DNA of 41,366 nt from Acetobacteraceae bacterium (GTDB taxonomy: Bacteria; Pseudomonadota; Alphaproteobacteria; Acetobacterales; Acetobacteraceae): NCBI GenBank assembly GCA_947474705.1, contig CANJJS010000042.1, positions 1 to 41,366 of the forward strand. Reading direction: 5' to 3'. This document shows positions 16,887 through 25,577 of the stretch, in pieces. Position numbers and translations under genes: made by a program. Position 1 is the stretch's first letter. Each line of letters begins with the position of its first letter. The notes under the pieces were generated by a model. The model was not told where the DNA came from, did no database searches, and worked only from the letters and a program-made list of their open reading frames with translations.

Positions 16887-18086
16887 ATGCCCGACACGAT
16901 GACCCGTCCCATCGCGCCCACCGGCCCGTGCGAACTGACGATCCTGATGCCCTGCCTGAACGAGGCGGAAACGCTCGCGATCTGTATCGCCAAGGCGCGC
17001 GGTTACCTCGCCGCCTCCGGCGTGACCGGCGAGGTGCTGATCGCCGACAATGGCAGCACCGACGGCTCCCAGGCGATCGCTTTGGCGGCGGGCGCGCGGG
17101 TCGTGCCGATCGCCGAAAAGGGCTATGGCAGCGCGCTGCTGGGCGGGATCCGCGCGGCGGCGGGCCGGTTCGTGATCATGGGCGATTCCGACGACAGCTA
17201 CGATTTCAGCGACCTGGACGCCTTCGTGGCGAAATTGCGCCATGGGCACGCGCTGGTCATGGGCAACCGCTTCAAGGGCGGCATCAGGCCAGGCGCGATG
17301 CCGCCGCTGCACCGCTACCTTGGCAATCCCGTGCTGACGACGATCGGCCGGATTTTCTTCCGCAGCCCCTGCGGCGATTTCCATTGCGGCCTACGAGGCT
17401 TCGACCGCGAGGCCATTCTCGGCCTGGATCTCCAGGCGCCCGGCATGGAATTCGCCAGCGAAATGGTGGTGAAAGCGACCATCCACGGCCTGAATATCAC
17501 CGAAGTACCGACCACCCTCTCGCCGGACGGCCGTTCCCGTCCGCCGCATCTGCGGAGCTGGCGCGACGGGTGGCGGCATCTGCGCTTCCTGCTGCTGTTC
17601 AGTCCGCGCTGGTTATTTCTCTACCCCGGTCTGGGATTGCTGCTGTCCGGCCTGCTGGCGATGGCCTGGCTGCTGCCGGGGCCGCGCGCGGTGGCGGGGG
17701 TGACGTTCGACATTCACACGTTGTTTTACGCCTCGCTGGCGGTCGTGGTCGGTTTCCATTCGGTGTTGTTCTATATTTTCGCGCGGCTCTACGGCATCCG
17801 GGAAGGTCTGGCGCCGCCGGATGGCCGCTTCCTGGCCCTGACCCGCCGGCTGACCCTGGAGGCCGGGCTGCTGGCCGGGCTGTGTTTGCTGATCGCGGGC
17901 CTGCTGCTGGCCGTGCTGGCGGTGTCGGCCTGGACCCATACCGCGTTCGGCGCGCTGCCGCCGGGCCAGGCGATGCGGCTGGTCATTCCCTCCGGCACCT
18001 GCATCCTGCTGGCGTTTCAGACGGCCTACGGGGCGTTTTTTCTCAGCGTGCTGGAGATACGGTCGGGCAAACGGCCCACAGGGTAA
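16887..18086 (+). CDS. GT2 family glycosyltransferase with C-terminal membrane domain
   Basis: A 399-residue GT-A glycosyltransferase resembling polyprenyl-phosphate sugar synthases. Catalytic domain, residues about 15-230: LTILMPCLNEAETL, IADNGSTDGS, EKGYGSALLGGIRAA, and the metal-binding MGDSDDSYDF. CGDFHCGLRGFDREA and EFASEMVVKA are typical of DPM1/YfdH-like enzymes. Four hydrophobic segments follow (about 232-264, 275-302, 325-350, 363-392), so the C-terminus sits in the inner membrane. It probably loads a sugar onto a lipid carrier for cell-surface glycan modification; no other glycan genes are adjacent. ATG 16887 is supported by AAGGAAA upstream. It converges on topA across element copy C. 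Confidence 0.88.
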   Translation: MPDTMTRPIAPTGPCELTILMPCLNEAETLAICIAKARGYLAASGVTGEVLIADNGSTDGSQAIALAAGARVVPIAEKGYGSALLGGIRAAAGRFVIMGDSDDSYDFSDLDAFVAKLRHGHALVMGNRFKGGIRPGAMPPLHRYLGNPVLTTIGRIFFRSPCGDFHCGLRGFDREAILGLDLQAPGMEFASEMVVKATIHGLNITEVPTTLSPDGRSRPPHLRSWRDGWRHLRFLLLFSPRWLFLYPGLGLLLSGLLAMAWLLPGPRAVAGVTFDIHTLFYASLAVVVGFHSVLFYIFARLYGIREGLAPPDGRFLALTRRLTLEAGLLAGLCLLIAGLLLAVLAVSAWTHTAFGALPPGQAMRLVIPSGTCILLAFQTAYGAFFLSVLEIRSGKRPTG

Positions 18087-18103
18087 CCCATCCGGCGGGG
18101 ACC

Positions 18104-18431
18104 TGGCCGGTGGCAGGCCAATCGGGCGAAGGAAGAGAGTCCCAGGGCTCCGCCCCGGACCCCGTGGGGGGCGCTGCCCCCTCAACCCCCGCCAAGGCAG
18201 GGCCTTGGATGCCGTCTGTTTGGGGGAGATGAAGCAGGGGGGCCATCGAGGACGTATCGACGTCCGTGTAGGCCCACCTGTTTCATCTCCCCCAATTAAA
18301 TGGGTCCAGGGGCCCCGCCCTGGTGGGGTTCGAAGGGGCGACGCCCCTCGCGGGCGCGATCCGCTTCGCGGCTCTCGGGGGCGGAGCCCCAAGGCTTTCC
18401 TTCCTTCACCCGATTGCCCTGAGGCCGGTGG
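18104..18431. repeat. 9-10 bp direct repeat flanking copy C (target-site duplication candidate)
   Basis: GGCCGGTGG is found at 18105-18113 and 18423-18431. Extended by one base (18104-18113 and 18422-18431) it becomes a 10-bp repeat with one mismatch that abuts both ends of the element. Confidence 0.65.
18114..18421. mobile_element. MITE-like hairpin element, copy C (308 bp, inverted loop)
   Basis: Terminal inverted repeats 18114-18131 and 18404-18421 match at 16 of 18 positions and have the same end sequence as copy B. The central hairpin has 25-bp arms (18220-18244 and 18271-18295, two mismatches) and a 26-nt loop (18245-18270). The flanks are colinear with copy B apart from about 21 bp missing right of the hairpin, but the loop is reverse-complemented relative to B. 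It occupies most of the 406-bp gap between the convergent GT2 and topA genes; the remaining 18432-18492 shows nothing recognisable. Confidence 0.83.
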
Positions 18432-18492
18432 AGGACCAGGCCGGGGGGACCAAGACCGCGAACAGCGATCCTGGCGAGGGTCGAAGTCCGCG

Positions 18493-21177
18493 CTATTTCG
18501 CGGCCACCTTCTTCTTCTTTTTCACCGCGGCCTTTTTCGCCGGCGCGGCTGCGGGCGCTTTCGCCGCCGCCTGCTTGCGCGGCGCCGCGCGCAAAGCCAT
18601 GGGCGCGCCGTCCTCCGCCGGTGCCGCCTTGGACTTCGCCGCCGATTTTGGCGCGGCCTTCTTCTTCGCCACCCCGCCACGCGGCTTCAATTGCTTGCCC
18701 TTCTCGACCAGAAGAACCAGCGCCTCCTCCAGCGTGACGTCATCCATCTCCGTCCCGCGCGGCAGGTTGGCGACGGTCTGGCCGTGCTGGACATAGGGTC
18801 CGAAGCGGCCCTTGCGCACCGACACGAACTCCTTGTCCTTCGGGTGCGTGCCCAAGGTGCGGACCGACGCCATCTTCTTGGCGATCAGATCGACGGCGCG
18901 GTTGATCCCGATCGCCAGGACGTCGTCGTCCTTGTCCAGCGAGCCATAGAGCGCGCCCATGCGGACATAGGGTCCGAAACGGCCAATGCCGACCTGGATC
19001 GGTTCCTGTGTTTCCGGATGGATCCCCACGGTCTTCGGCAGCGACAGCAACCCGACCGCCTGTTCCAAAGTCAGAAGGTCGCCCTCGATCCCCCGTGGCA
19101 GCGTCGTCCGCCTTGGTTTGATCTTTTTGTCCTCGCCGGCTTCGCCCTGTTGGACATAAAGACCGAAGGGGCCGCGCCGGACGGTGATTTCCTCGCCGGT
19201 TTCCGGGTCCTGGCCCAAAGAGCGCTGGCCGTCCTTCAGCGTGTCGCCGCCATCCGCCCCGCCATCGACGGCGAGATTGCGGGTGTATTTGCACGCGGGA
19301 TAGTTGGAGCAGCCGATGAAGCTGCCCAGCCGCCCCAGTTTCAGGCCAAGCCGCCCATTGCCGCAGGCGCCACACTTGCGGGGGTCGCCGCCATCCGCCG
19401 GCACCGGGAAGAAATGCGCCCCCAGATCCTGATCCAGCGCGTTGATGACGTCGCTGATTTTCAGGTCCTTGGTCTGGTCCACGGCATGGGAGAACCCATC
19501 CCAGAACGACCGCATCACGGAACGCCAGTTCAAATTCCCGGCGGAGACCTCGTCCAGCTTTTCCTCCAGCGAGGCGGTGAATCCGGTGTCGACATATTGC
19601 TCGAAGAACGAGACCAGGAACGCCGTCACCAACCGGCCGCGGTCCTCTGGCACGAAGCGGCGTTTGTCCAGCCGGACATACTTGCGGTCCTGCAACACCG
19701 ACAGGATGGAGGCGTAAGTGGAGGGCCGCCCGATGCCCAGCTCCTCCATTTTCTTCACCAGGCTCGCCTCGGAATAGCGCGGCGGGGGCTGGGTGAAATG
19801 CTGGTTGGCGTCGACTTTCTGGCGCTTCAGCGGGTCCTTCGCCGACATCGGCGGCAGCATGCGGTTGTCGTCGTCCTCCGCCTGGTCGTCGGTGTCCTCC
19901 CGATACAGCTTCAGATAGCCATCGAAGGCGACAATCGAGCCGGTGGCGCGCAGCGTCTGGCCCTTGCCATCGACGACATCGACCGCGACCTGATCCAGTT
20001 CGGCGGACTGCATCTGGGACGCGACGGCGCGCTTCCAGATCAGTTCGTAGAGGCGCTTCTGGTCGTGGCTCAGACCCGTCAATTGCTCTGGGGTCCGCGA
20101 CACATCGGTGGGACGGATCGCCTCATGCGCTTCCTGCGCGTTCTTGGCGCGGCTGGTGTATTCGCGCGGGGCGCCGGGCAGATAGCGCGCGCCGAACGCG
20201 TCCTTGACGTGATCGCGGATGGAGGCGATCGCCTCTTGCGCCATCTGCACGCCATCCGTCCGCATATAGGTGATGAGGCCGGTGGTCTCGCCGTCGATCT
20301 CCACGCCTTCGTACAACCCTTGCGCCGTGCGCATCGTCTGCTGCGCGCCAAAGCCCAGTTTTCGCGAGGCTTCCTGTTGCAGGGTGGACGTGGTGAAGGG
20401 CGCGGGCGGGTTGCGGCGGACACGCTTGCGCTCGACCGAACCGACGGTGAAGGCGCCCTGCTCGACCAGCGCTTTCGCGGCTTCGGCCAGGTCTTTGTTG
20501 TTCAGGTCGAACTGGTCGAGCCGTTTGCCGTTCAGATGCGTCAGCTTCGCCGCGAAGGGCGCGCCGCCGGGGGTGACGAACACCGCCTCGATGGTCCAGT
20601 ATTCGCGGGCCTTGAAGATCTCGATCTCGGCTTCGCGCTCGCAGATCAGACGCAAAGAGACCGATTGAACACGGCCGGCGGACCGGCTGCCCGGCAGTTT
20701 GCGCCAGAGCACCGGGGACAAGGTGAACCCCACCAGATAATCCAGCGCGCGCCGGGCCATATAGGCCTCGATCAGCGGGGTATCGAGTTCGCGGGGATGC
20801 GCGATCGCCTCGCGGATGGCGCCGCGGGTGATCTCGTTGAAGGTGATGCGGAGAACCTGGACGCCTTTCAGCGCCTTCTTCTCCTCCAGCATGGCGCGCA
20901 CGTGCCAGGAAATCGCCTCGCCCTCGCGATCCGGATCGGTGGCGAGATACAGGGTCTTCGCGCCCTTCAGGGCTTTGACGATGGCGCCGACCTGCTTTTC
21001 GCCCCGGGCATCCGATTCCCAGTCCATGGCGAAGTCCTGCTCCGGCCGGACGCTGCCGTCCTTGGGCGGAAGATCGCGAACGTGACCAAAGCTCGCGAGC
21101 ACGGTGTACCCGCCGCCCAGATAGCGATTGATCGTTTTGGCCTTGGCGGGAGATTCGACGACGACAACGTCAGACAT
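18493..21177 (-). CDS. topA: DNA topoisomerase I
   Basis: An 894-residue type IA topoisomerase that relaxes negative supercoils. The Toprim domain is at the N-terminus (VVVESPAKAKTI with E8; D81, D83 and E85 in TDPDREGE). The catalytic tyrosine is Y304 in GLITYMRTDG. PGSRSAGRVQSV and RPSTYASI are standard family motifs. The C-terminus has one four-cysteine zinc finger (CGACGNG ... CSNYPACKY), then three topo C-repeat motifs (GRFGPYV-type), then a long Lys/Ala-rich tail (AAKAPAAAPAKKAAVKKKKK) common in alphaproteobacterial TopA. It stops with TAG. It lies 27 bp downstream of dprA in the conserved plsY-dprA-topA order. Confidence 0.97.
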   Translation of the reverse strand: MSDVVVVESPAKAKTINRYLGGGYTVLASFGHVRDLPPKDGSVRPEQDFAMDWESDARGEKQVGAIVKALKGAKTLYLATDPDREGEAISWHVRAMLEEKKALKGVQVLRITFNEITRGAIREAIAHPRELDTPLIEAYMARRALDYLVGFTLSPVLWRKLPGSRSAGRVQSVSLRLICEREAEIEIFKAREYWTIEAVFVTPGGAPFAAKLTHLNGKRLDQFDLNNKDLAEAAKALVEQGAFTVGSVERKRVRRNPPAPFTTSTLQQEASRKLGFGAQQTMRTAQGLYEGVEIDGETTGLITYMRTDGVQMAQEAIASIRDHVKDAFGARYLPGAPREYTSRAKNAQEAHEAIRPTDVSRTPEQLTGLSHDQKRLYELIWKRAVASQMQSAELDQVAVDVVDGKGQTLRATGSIVAFDGYLKLYREDTDDQAEDDDNRMLPPMSAKDPLKRQKVDANQHFTQPPPRYSEASLVKKMEELGIGRPSTYASILSVLQDRKYVRLDKRRFVPEDRGRLVTAFLVSFFEQYVDTGFTASLEEKLDEVSAGNLNWRSVMRSFWDGFSHAVDQTKDLKISDVINALDQDLGAHFFPVPADGGDPRKCGACGNGRLGLKLGRLGSFIGCSNYPACKYTRNLAVDGGADGGDTLKDGQRSLGQDPETGEEITVRRGPFGLYVQQGEAGEDKKIKPRRTTLPRGIEGDLLTLEQAVGLLSLPKTVGIHPETQEPIQVGIGRFGPYVRMGALYGSLDKDDDVLAIGINRAVDLIAKKMASVRTLGTHPKDKEFVSVRKGRFGPYVQHGQTVANLPRGTEMDDVTLEEALVLLVEKGKQLKPRGGVAKKKAAPKSAAKSKAAPAEDGAPMALRAAPRKQAAAKAPAAAPAKKAAVKKKKKVAAK

Positions 21178-21204
21178 GTGAATGTTGATGTCCCAGGGTG
21201 ATGG

Positions 21205-22329
21205 CTACGATCGTGGATCCGGCGACAAGGCGAACCGGTTCCCCGGCAGCGTTTCCACGCGCCCGGACAGTTCCAGTTCCAGGAGGACCGCCATGACGGC
21301 GGCCGCGGAGAGTTGGCAGCGCCGGGTCAGGTCGTCAACCTTTACCGGTGTGGGTCCCAGCAGTTCGGCCACCTTGGCGCGTGCCTGTTCCAGCTCGGAG
21401 GCGGCCGGCGGGCCGCCGGTCTCCTCCGCGAGTCCGGCGCTTTCGCCGTCCCGCCCATGCCGCGAAAACAGCGCGCCGAACCCCGCGAGGTTGTCCAGCA
21501 CGTCGCGCGCGGTTTCGGTCAGGATCGCGCCCTCGCGGATCAGGTCGTTGCCGCCGCGCGCCCTGGGGTCCAGCGGGGAGCCCGGTACCGCGAAAATCTC
21601 GCGGCCCAGATCGCGGGCGATATTGGCGGTGATCAGGCTGCCGGAACGGCGCGCGGCCTCCACGACCAGGACACCCAAAGAAAGGCCGGCGATGAGACGA
21701 TTGCGTTTCGGAAAATGGCGGGCCTGGGGTTCGGTGCCCGGCGGGGCCTCGGCGACGACCGCGCCGCGCTCGCCGATCAGGCGTTGCAGATTGGCGTTCT
21801 CGGCGGGGTAGGCGATGTCGAGGCCGCTGGCGATGGCGGCCACGGTGCGGCCCGAGCGCATGGCGGCGGTATGCGCGATGCCGTCGATGCCGCGGGCGAG
21901 GCCGGAGACGACCGTCACCGAGTCCGCGAGGTCCTAGGCCAGGGTTTCCGCCATTTTCAGCCCGGAGGCGGAGGCGTTGCGCCCGCCGACGATGGCGACG
22001 GCGGGGCGCGACAGCAATGCGGCGTCGCCCAGAACGGCGAACATGGGCGGGGCATCGTCCAGCTCCGCCAGCAAGGGCGGATAGTCCGGGCCGCCCAGAA
22101 AAATCAGCCGCGCTTTCAGCTTCTCGGCCGCGTCGAATTCCCGGCGGACCTGACCGGCCGAGGGGATCGCCGGCGGCGTCGAATTGCCGCCCGAGCGCAC
22201 CAAATGCGGCACCGCGTCCAGGGCGGCGGCGGGGGTGCGGTAGCGCGCGATCAGGCGGCGGTAGGTGATCGGGCCGACGCCCTCGGTCCGGATCAGGCGC
22301 AGGCGGTCGATATCGGCTTCGGTGGGCAT
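21205..22329 (-). pseudogene. dprA: dprA (DNA-processing protein A) interrupted by one in-frame TAG
   Basis: One frame of 375 codons encodes all of DprA, which loads RecA on incoming single-stranded DNA during transformation. It is split by a single TAG at 21934-21936 (codon 132, context KMAETLA-stop-DLADSVTVVSGLARGID). The N-terminal SAM-like helices (RLRLIRTEGVGPITYRRLI) and the Rossmann start (FLGGPDYPPLL, AIVGGRNAS) lie before the stop. After it come SGLARGIDGIAH, PAENANLQRLI, FPKRNRLIAGLS, EAARRSGSLITA, FAVPGSPLDPRARGGNDLI and the winged-helix end. Homologs often have Gln, Arg or Ala here; CAG to TAG would need one transition. A GTG at 21918 could restart translation of the Rossmann part. 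Confidence 0.87.
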
Positions 22330-22384
22330 GGCGGGGTTCCCGGCGATGGCCGGGTCAGAACAGCACGAAGCCGTGAAGATGCGG

Positions 22385-22987
22385 TTAACCCTCCGCGGAC
22401 GCCGCCTTTTGGCCGATCTTCGGTTCTGTCCCCGCCAGGAGGCGGCGAATGTTTTCGTGGTGGCGCGCGATCACCAGCACGGCGACCGCGACCGTCAGCA
22501 GCGCGATCTTCATGGGCGCGAGGATCAGGGCCGCGACCGGCATCGCCACGAAGGCGGCCAGCGCGGCGGCGGAGGACATGCGCAGCGCCGCCGCCGCGAT
22601 CAGCCACACGGCGCATCCGGTCACGCCCACCGGCCAGGCGGCGGCCAGCAGCACGCCAAGACCGGTGGCGACTCCCTTGCCGCCTTTGAACCCCAGCCAG
22701 ACCGGGAACAAATGCCCGGCAACCGCGCCGAACCCGGCCCAGAGACCGGCATCGTGCGGGGGCAGCCACCATTGGAACAGCCCGACCGCCACAACCCCCT
22801 TGGCGGCGTCCAGCACCAGCACCGCCGCCGCCAGGCCCTTGTTCCCGGTGCGCAGGACATTGGTCGCGCCAATATTGCCCGATCCGATCGCGCGGATATC
22901 GCCCAGCCCGGCGAGGCGCGTCAGCAAAACCCCCCAGGGCACGGAGCCGATGAGGTAGCCTGGGAAAATAAACGGCAGCAGCAACAT
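22385..22987 (-). CDS. plsY: Glycerol-3-phosphate acyltransferase (acyl-phosphate dependent)
   Basis: A 200-residue inner-membrane PlsY, transferring acyl groups from acyl-phosphate to glycerol-3-phosphate as the first step of phospholipid synthesis. The three PlsY motifs are visible: GYLIGSVPWGVLL followed by IRAIGSGNIGATNVLRTGNK, then GHLFPVWLGFKGGKGVATGLG, then ARHHENIRRLLAGTEPKIG near the C-terminus. About five hydrophobic spans are present. ATG 22987 gives the usual short N-terminus (MLLLPFIFPGYLIGS); the longer in-frame extension upstream is unlike the family. It sits 55 bp upstream of dprA, probably in one operon with topA. Confidence 0.95.
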   Translation of the reverse strand: MLLLPFIFPGYLIGSVPWGVLLTRLAGLGDIRAIGSGNIGATNVLRTGNKGLAAAVLVLDAAKGVVAVGLFQWWLPPHDAGLWAGFGAVAGHLFPVWLGFKGGKGVATGLGVLLAAAWPVGVTGCAVWLIAAAALRMSSAAALAAFVAMPVAALILAPMKIALLTVAVAVLVIARHHENIRRLLAGTEPKIGQKAASAEG

Positions 22988-23068
22988 GTTGGGTCCCCTG
23001 TCGCGGCCCGGTTCGCCGGGCGGGCGCGCCGCCAATGCGCGGGAAGCGGCGGCCGGGTCAAGCGTGCC

Positions 23069-24208
23069 CTATACGTTCGGGCCACGGATCCCCAGCCGTT
23101 CCAGGCGCGGCAACACCTCCTGGATGAAATACGGGATCTCTTTCAGATAATCCACGAAAGCGACGGTGCAGCCGGCGAGGCCGGAGGCGCTCATGCGCGC
23201 CATCTCCGCCGCGATGTCGTCGGGCGTGCCGACGAAGGGGTAAACGCCAGGATAGGCACCGGCGTAGTTCAGGCCGGTCGCGCGATGGAAGCGGTTGCGC
23301 ATGGGCCGGACGATCTGGCGGCCGCCGTCGTTCACCGTCGCGCCGCGGTTCTCCAAATAATAGGCCTGGCCGCCCGGATCCTCCATCTCCTCGGCGAAAT
23401 AGTGGAAATAGTCTTCCGCGTCTTTCCGCGTGGGACGGCATACGACATGGCCCATGGTGAAAACGGAAATTTTTCGTTTATGAATGGCCATCTGCGCGTC
23501 GACATCGGCGAGGATGGCGGGCACCTGGTCGAGTTCGGTCACATTGAGAAAAAGCACATCCGCCGCCCGCGCGGCGAATTCGCGGCCCTTGGGCGAGAAG
23601 CCCGCCGACATCACCGCCGGCCAGGGACGCTGGATTGACAAGGGATCGGTCTGAAGTTTTTTGAAATGGTAGTATTTCCCGTCCCAGTCGAACTCCGGCC
23701 CGCCCTGTAACAGGCGCGACCAGACCTCGAACCATTCCAGGCCCTGATCGTAGCGAGTTTCCGGATCGATCGTGACGCCGTGCAGATCGAACTCGTTCTG
23801 ATTCCAGCCGCAGACGATGTTCAGACCGGCGCGGCCGTGGCTGACATGGTCGATGGTCGCCATGGCCTTGGCGGTGAAGGCGGGTGTCACCAGCGCCACA
23901 TGCACCGTGCAAAAGATCGCGATGCGTTTGGTCAGCGCGGCCAGGGCGGCGCCATGCGTCAACGTCTCGAACGAGCGGCCATAGACGTTGGCCTTGCCCT
24001 GATAGCCCCGCCATTTCGCCACCGGCAGAATGAATTCCATGCCGGCCGCGTCGGCCAACTGGCTCATGGCCGCGATGTCGTCCCAGCGGCAAGGCCAGCG
24101 CTCCGGCGCCAAACTCATGGTCAACCCGCCATCGCAATTCGCGCTGAACACGCCAAGCTTAAACCGATTGGGGCCAAACAACGGATTACTGGCGCGAGAG
24201 ACGTCCAT
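23069..24208 (-). CDS. LLM-class flavin-dependent monooxygenase (RutA/SfnG-like)
   Basis: A 379-residue LLM monooxygenase. Seen are LGVFSANCDGG at the N-terminus, EFILPVAKWRGYQGKANVYGRSFETLT (similar to the RutA/SfnG/SsuD group), LTKRIAIFCTVHVALVTPAFTAKAMATIDHVSHGRAGLNIVCGWNQNEF (FMN-barrel core), and AGFSPKGREFAARAADVLFLN. These enzymes use FMNH2 and oxygen on pyrimidines, alkyl sulfones or sulfonates; the exact substrate is open. ATG 24208 is chosen because the frame upstream enters repeat copy D. It ends with TAG and is divergent from the NUDIX gene. Confidence 0.87.
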   Translation of the reverse strand: MDVSRASNPLFGPNRFKLGVFSANCDGGLTMSLAPERWPCRWDDIAAMSQLADAAGMEFILPVAKWRGYQGKANVYGRSFETLTHGAALAALTKRIAIFCTVHVALVTPAFTAKAMATIDHVSHGRAGLNIVCGWNQNEFDLHGVTIDPETRYDQGLEWFEVWSRLLQGGPEFDWDGKYYHFKKLQTDPLSIQRPWPAVMSAGFSPKGREFAARAADVLFLNVTELDQVPAILADVDAQMAIHKRKISVFTMGHVVCRPTRKDAEDYFHYFAEEMEDPGGQAYYLENRGATVNDGGRQIVRPMRNRFHRATGLNYAGAYPGVYPFVGTPDDIAAEMARMSASGLAGCTVAFVDYLKEIPYFIQEVLPRLERLGIRGPNV

Positions 24209-24283
24209 GCCCAAAAAACTCCAACCAAACCCAACAACCACGCCCTTATACCGCCATCCCGGCCGGCGGCGAACCGGCGCGTT

Positions 24284-24588
24284 GGGAGGAGAGGCCGGCG
24301 GAGGCGGAAACCCCAGGGCTTCGCCCCGGACCCCACGAGGGGCTTTGCCCCTTCGAACCCCACCAGGGGAACGTCCCCTGGACCGCGATCGATTTTTGGC
24401 CGGCGATCGAGGGAGGGCCTTCCACGGACGTCTCGACAGCCTCGCATGGCCCTCCCTCGATCGCCGGCCAAACCCCGGGGTTCCAAGGGCGAGCCCCAAA
24501 GGCCCATTGGGGCGGGGTCGAGGGGCCGAGCCCTCGTGGGGTCTGGGGCAACGCCCCAGGGCATCCGCCTCCGCCGGCCTTTCCTCCC
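24284..24588. mobile_element. MITE-like hairpin element, copy D (305 bp)
   Basis: The ends 24284-24308 and 24564-24588 are 25-bp inverted repeats with one mismatch, unlike the ends of copies B/C or E. The central hairpin has perfect 25-bp arms (24395-24419 and 24448-24472) and a 28-nt loop (24420-24447). Between arms and ends lie short palindromes shared almost verbatim with copy E. I found no convincing flanking direct repeat. It fills most of the 442-bp gap between the divergent LLM and NUDIX genes; 24589-24650 shows only a ribosome-binding site for the latter. Confidence 0.78.
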
Positions 24589-24650
24589 GAGGCACTGGCC
24601 CGGCCGCCGGTTGGGCGGTAAGAGGGCGCGAACGCGGAGAGGACAGGAAG

Positions 24651-25454
24651 ATGGCGGAAGTAGCGGTGGCGCGCCCGGCGGCGACGATCGTGTTAATGCG
24701 CGATGGCGCGGCGGGGTTGGAGGTGTTCATGGTGGTGCGCCATCATGCCATTGCTTTCGCCTCTGGCGCGGCGGTGTTTCCGGGCGGGCGGGTGGAAAAG
24801 AGCGATTTCGCGCTCGCCGCCGATCCGGTGTTGTGTCCGAATCCCGATGGCATTGGCGTCGAACCGATGGGATTCCGGCTCGCCGCGATTCGCGAGACAT
24901 TCGAGGAATGCGGTGTGTTTCTGGCGCGTCCCGCCGGGTCGGCCTCGTTGATTGGCGCGGAGGGTTTGCGCGCGGTGGAAGCGGCGCACCGGGTGCCTTT
25001 GGCGGAGGGCAAGGTGGATTTGGCGACGGTTCTGGGCGCGCACGATTTGCGGCCCGCGACCGATCTGATGACGCATTTCGCGCATTGGATCACGCCGGTG
25101 AACCAGCCGAAACGGTACGACACGCATTTCTTTCTGGCGGAAGCCCCGTCCGAGCATCTGGCGATTCACGATGGCGAGGAAGCCGTGGATTCCCTGTGGA
25201 TCCCGCCGGGCGAGGTGTTGGCGGGCACGGAGGCCGGCCGCTTCAAGCTGGTGTTCGCGACGCAGTTGAATTTGGCGCGGCTCGCGGAATATCGCACGGC
25301 GGCGGAGGCGATCGCGGCGGCGCGGGCGTCTCAGGTCGTTACGGTCTGTCCGGTGTTTCTGGGCATGGACGGGGAACGGCGGCGGATGCGGATTCCGGAA
25401 GAAGCGGGATATGGCGGGTCGGAGTTTCTGGTCGTCAATCCGCCGGCGTCGTAG
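24651..25454 (+). CDS. NUDIX hydrolase, NUDT19-like
   Basis: A 267-residue NUDIX protein of the eukaryotic-NUDT19/RP2-like type. The Nudix box is split by an insertion: FPGGRVEKSDF at about 43-53, then AAIRETFEECGVFLARP at about 78-94, carrying the catalytic RETFEECG (81-88). HWITPVNQPKRYDTHFFLAEAP is typical of this branch. Relatives hydrolyse CoA thioesters to phosphopantetheine and 3',5'-ADP, a plausible but inferred activity. ATG 24651 follows AGGA at good spacing, and the N-terminus (PAATIVLMRD) starts directly in the fold. It ends with TAG, 123 bp ahead of a third LLM gene. Confidence 0.87.
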   Translation: MAEVAVARPAATIVLMRDGAAGLEVFMVVRHHAIAFASGAAVFPGGRVEKSDFALAADPVLCPNPDGIGVEPMGFRLAAIRETFEECGVFLARPAGSASLIGAEGLRAVEAAHRVPLAEGKVDLATVLGAHDLRPATDLMTHFAHWITPVNQPKRYDTHFFLAEAPSEHLAIHDGEEAVDSLWIPPGEVLAGTEAGRFKLVFATQLNLARLAEYRTAAEAIAAARASQVVTVCPVFLGMDGERRRMRIPEEAGYGGSEFLVVNPPAS

Positions 25455-25577
25455 GCGTCCGCCGGCGGACGGGCCGCGATCGCGTGAGCGATGCCGCGCG
25501 CTTTTCGCGGGTTTCGCGGCCTTCGTGCCATATTGCCAGCCGAAACATCCACGAACCCCAGACATGAGGGCGCACCC

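Noticed and set aside
18205-21201. A 998-codon open frame on the plus strand opposite topA, with similar long frames at 2344-4695, 13918-16548 and 36642-39368
   Set aside because: All lie antisense to genes with complete family motifs. Their translations are Arg/Gly/His/Gln-rich and low-complexity, as expected from GC-rich antisense frames.
11878-21936. TAG reassigned to an amino acid in this organism
   Set aside because: TAG cleanly ends several intact genes here (LuxR regulator at 11452, topA at 18493, LLM at 23069, NUDIX at 25454, VapB45-like at 40551) at the expected C-termini. General reassignment therefore does not fit.
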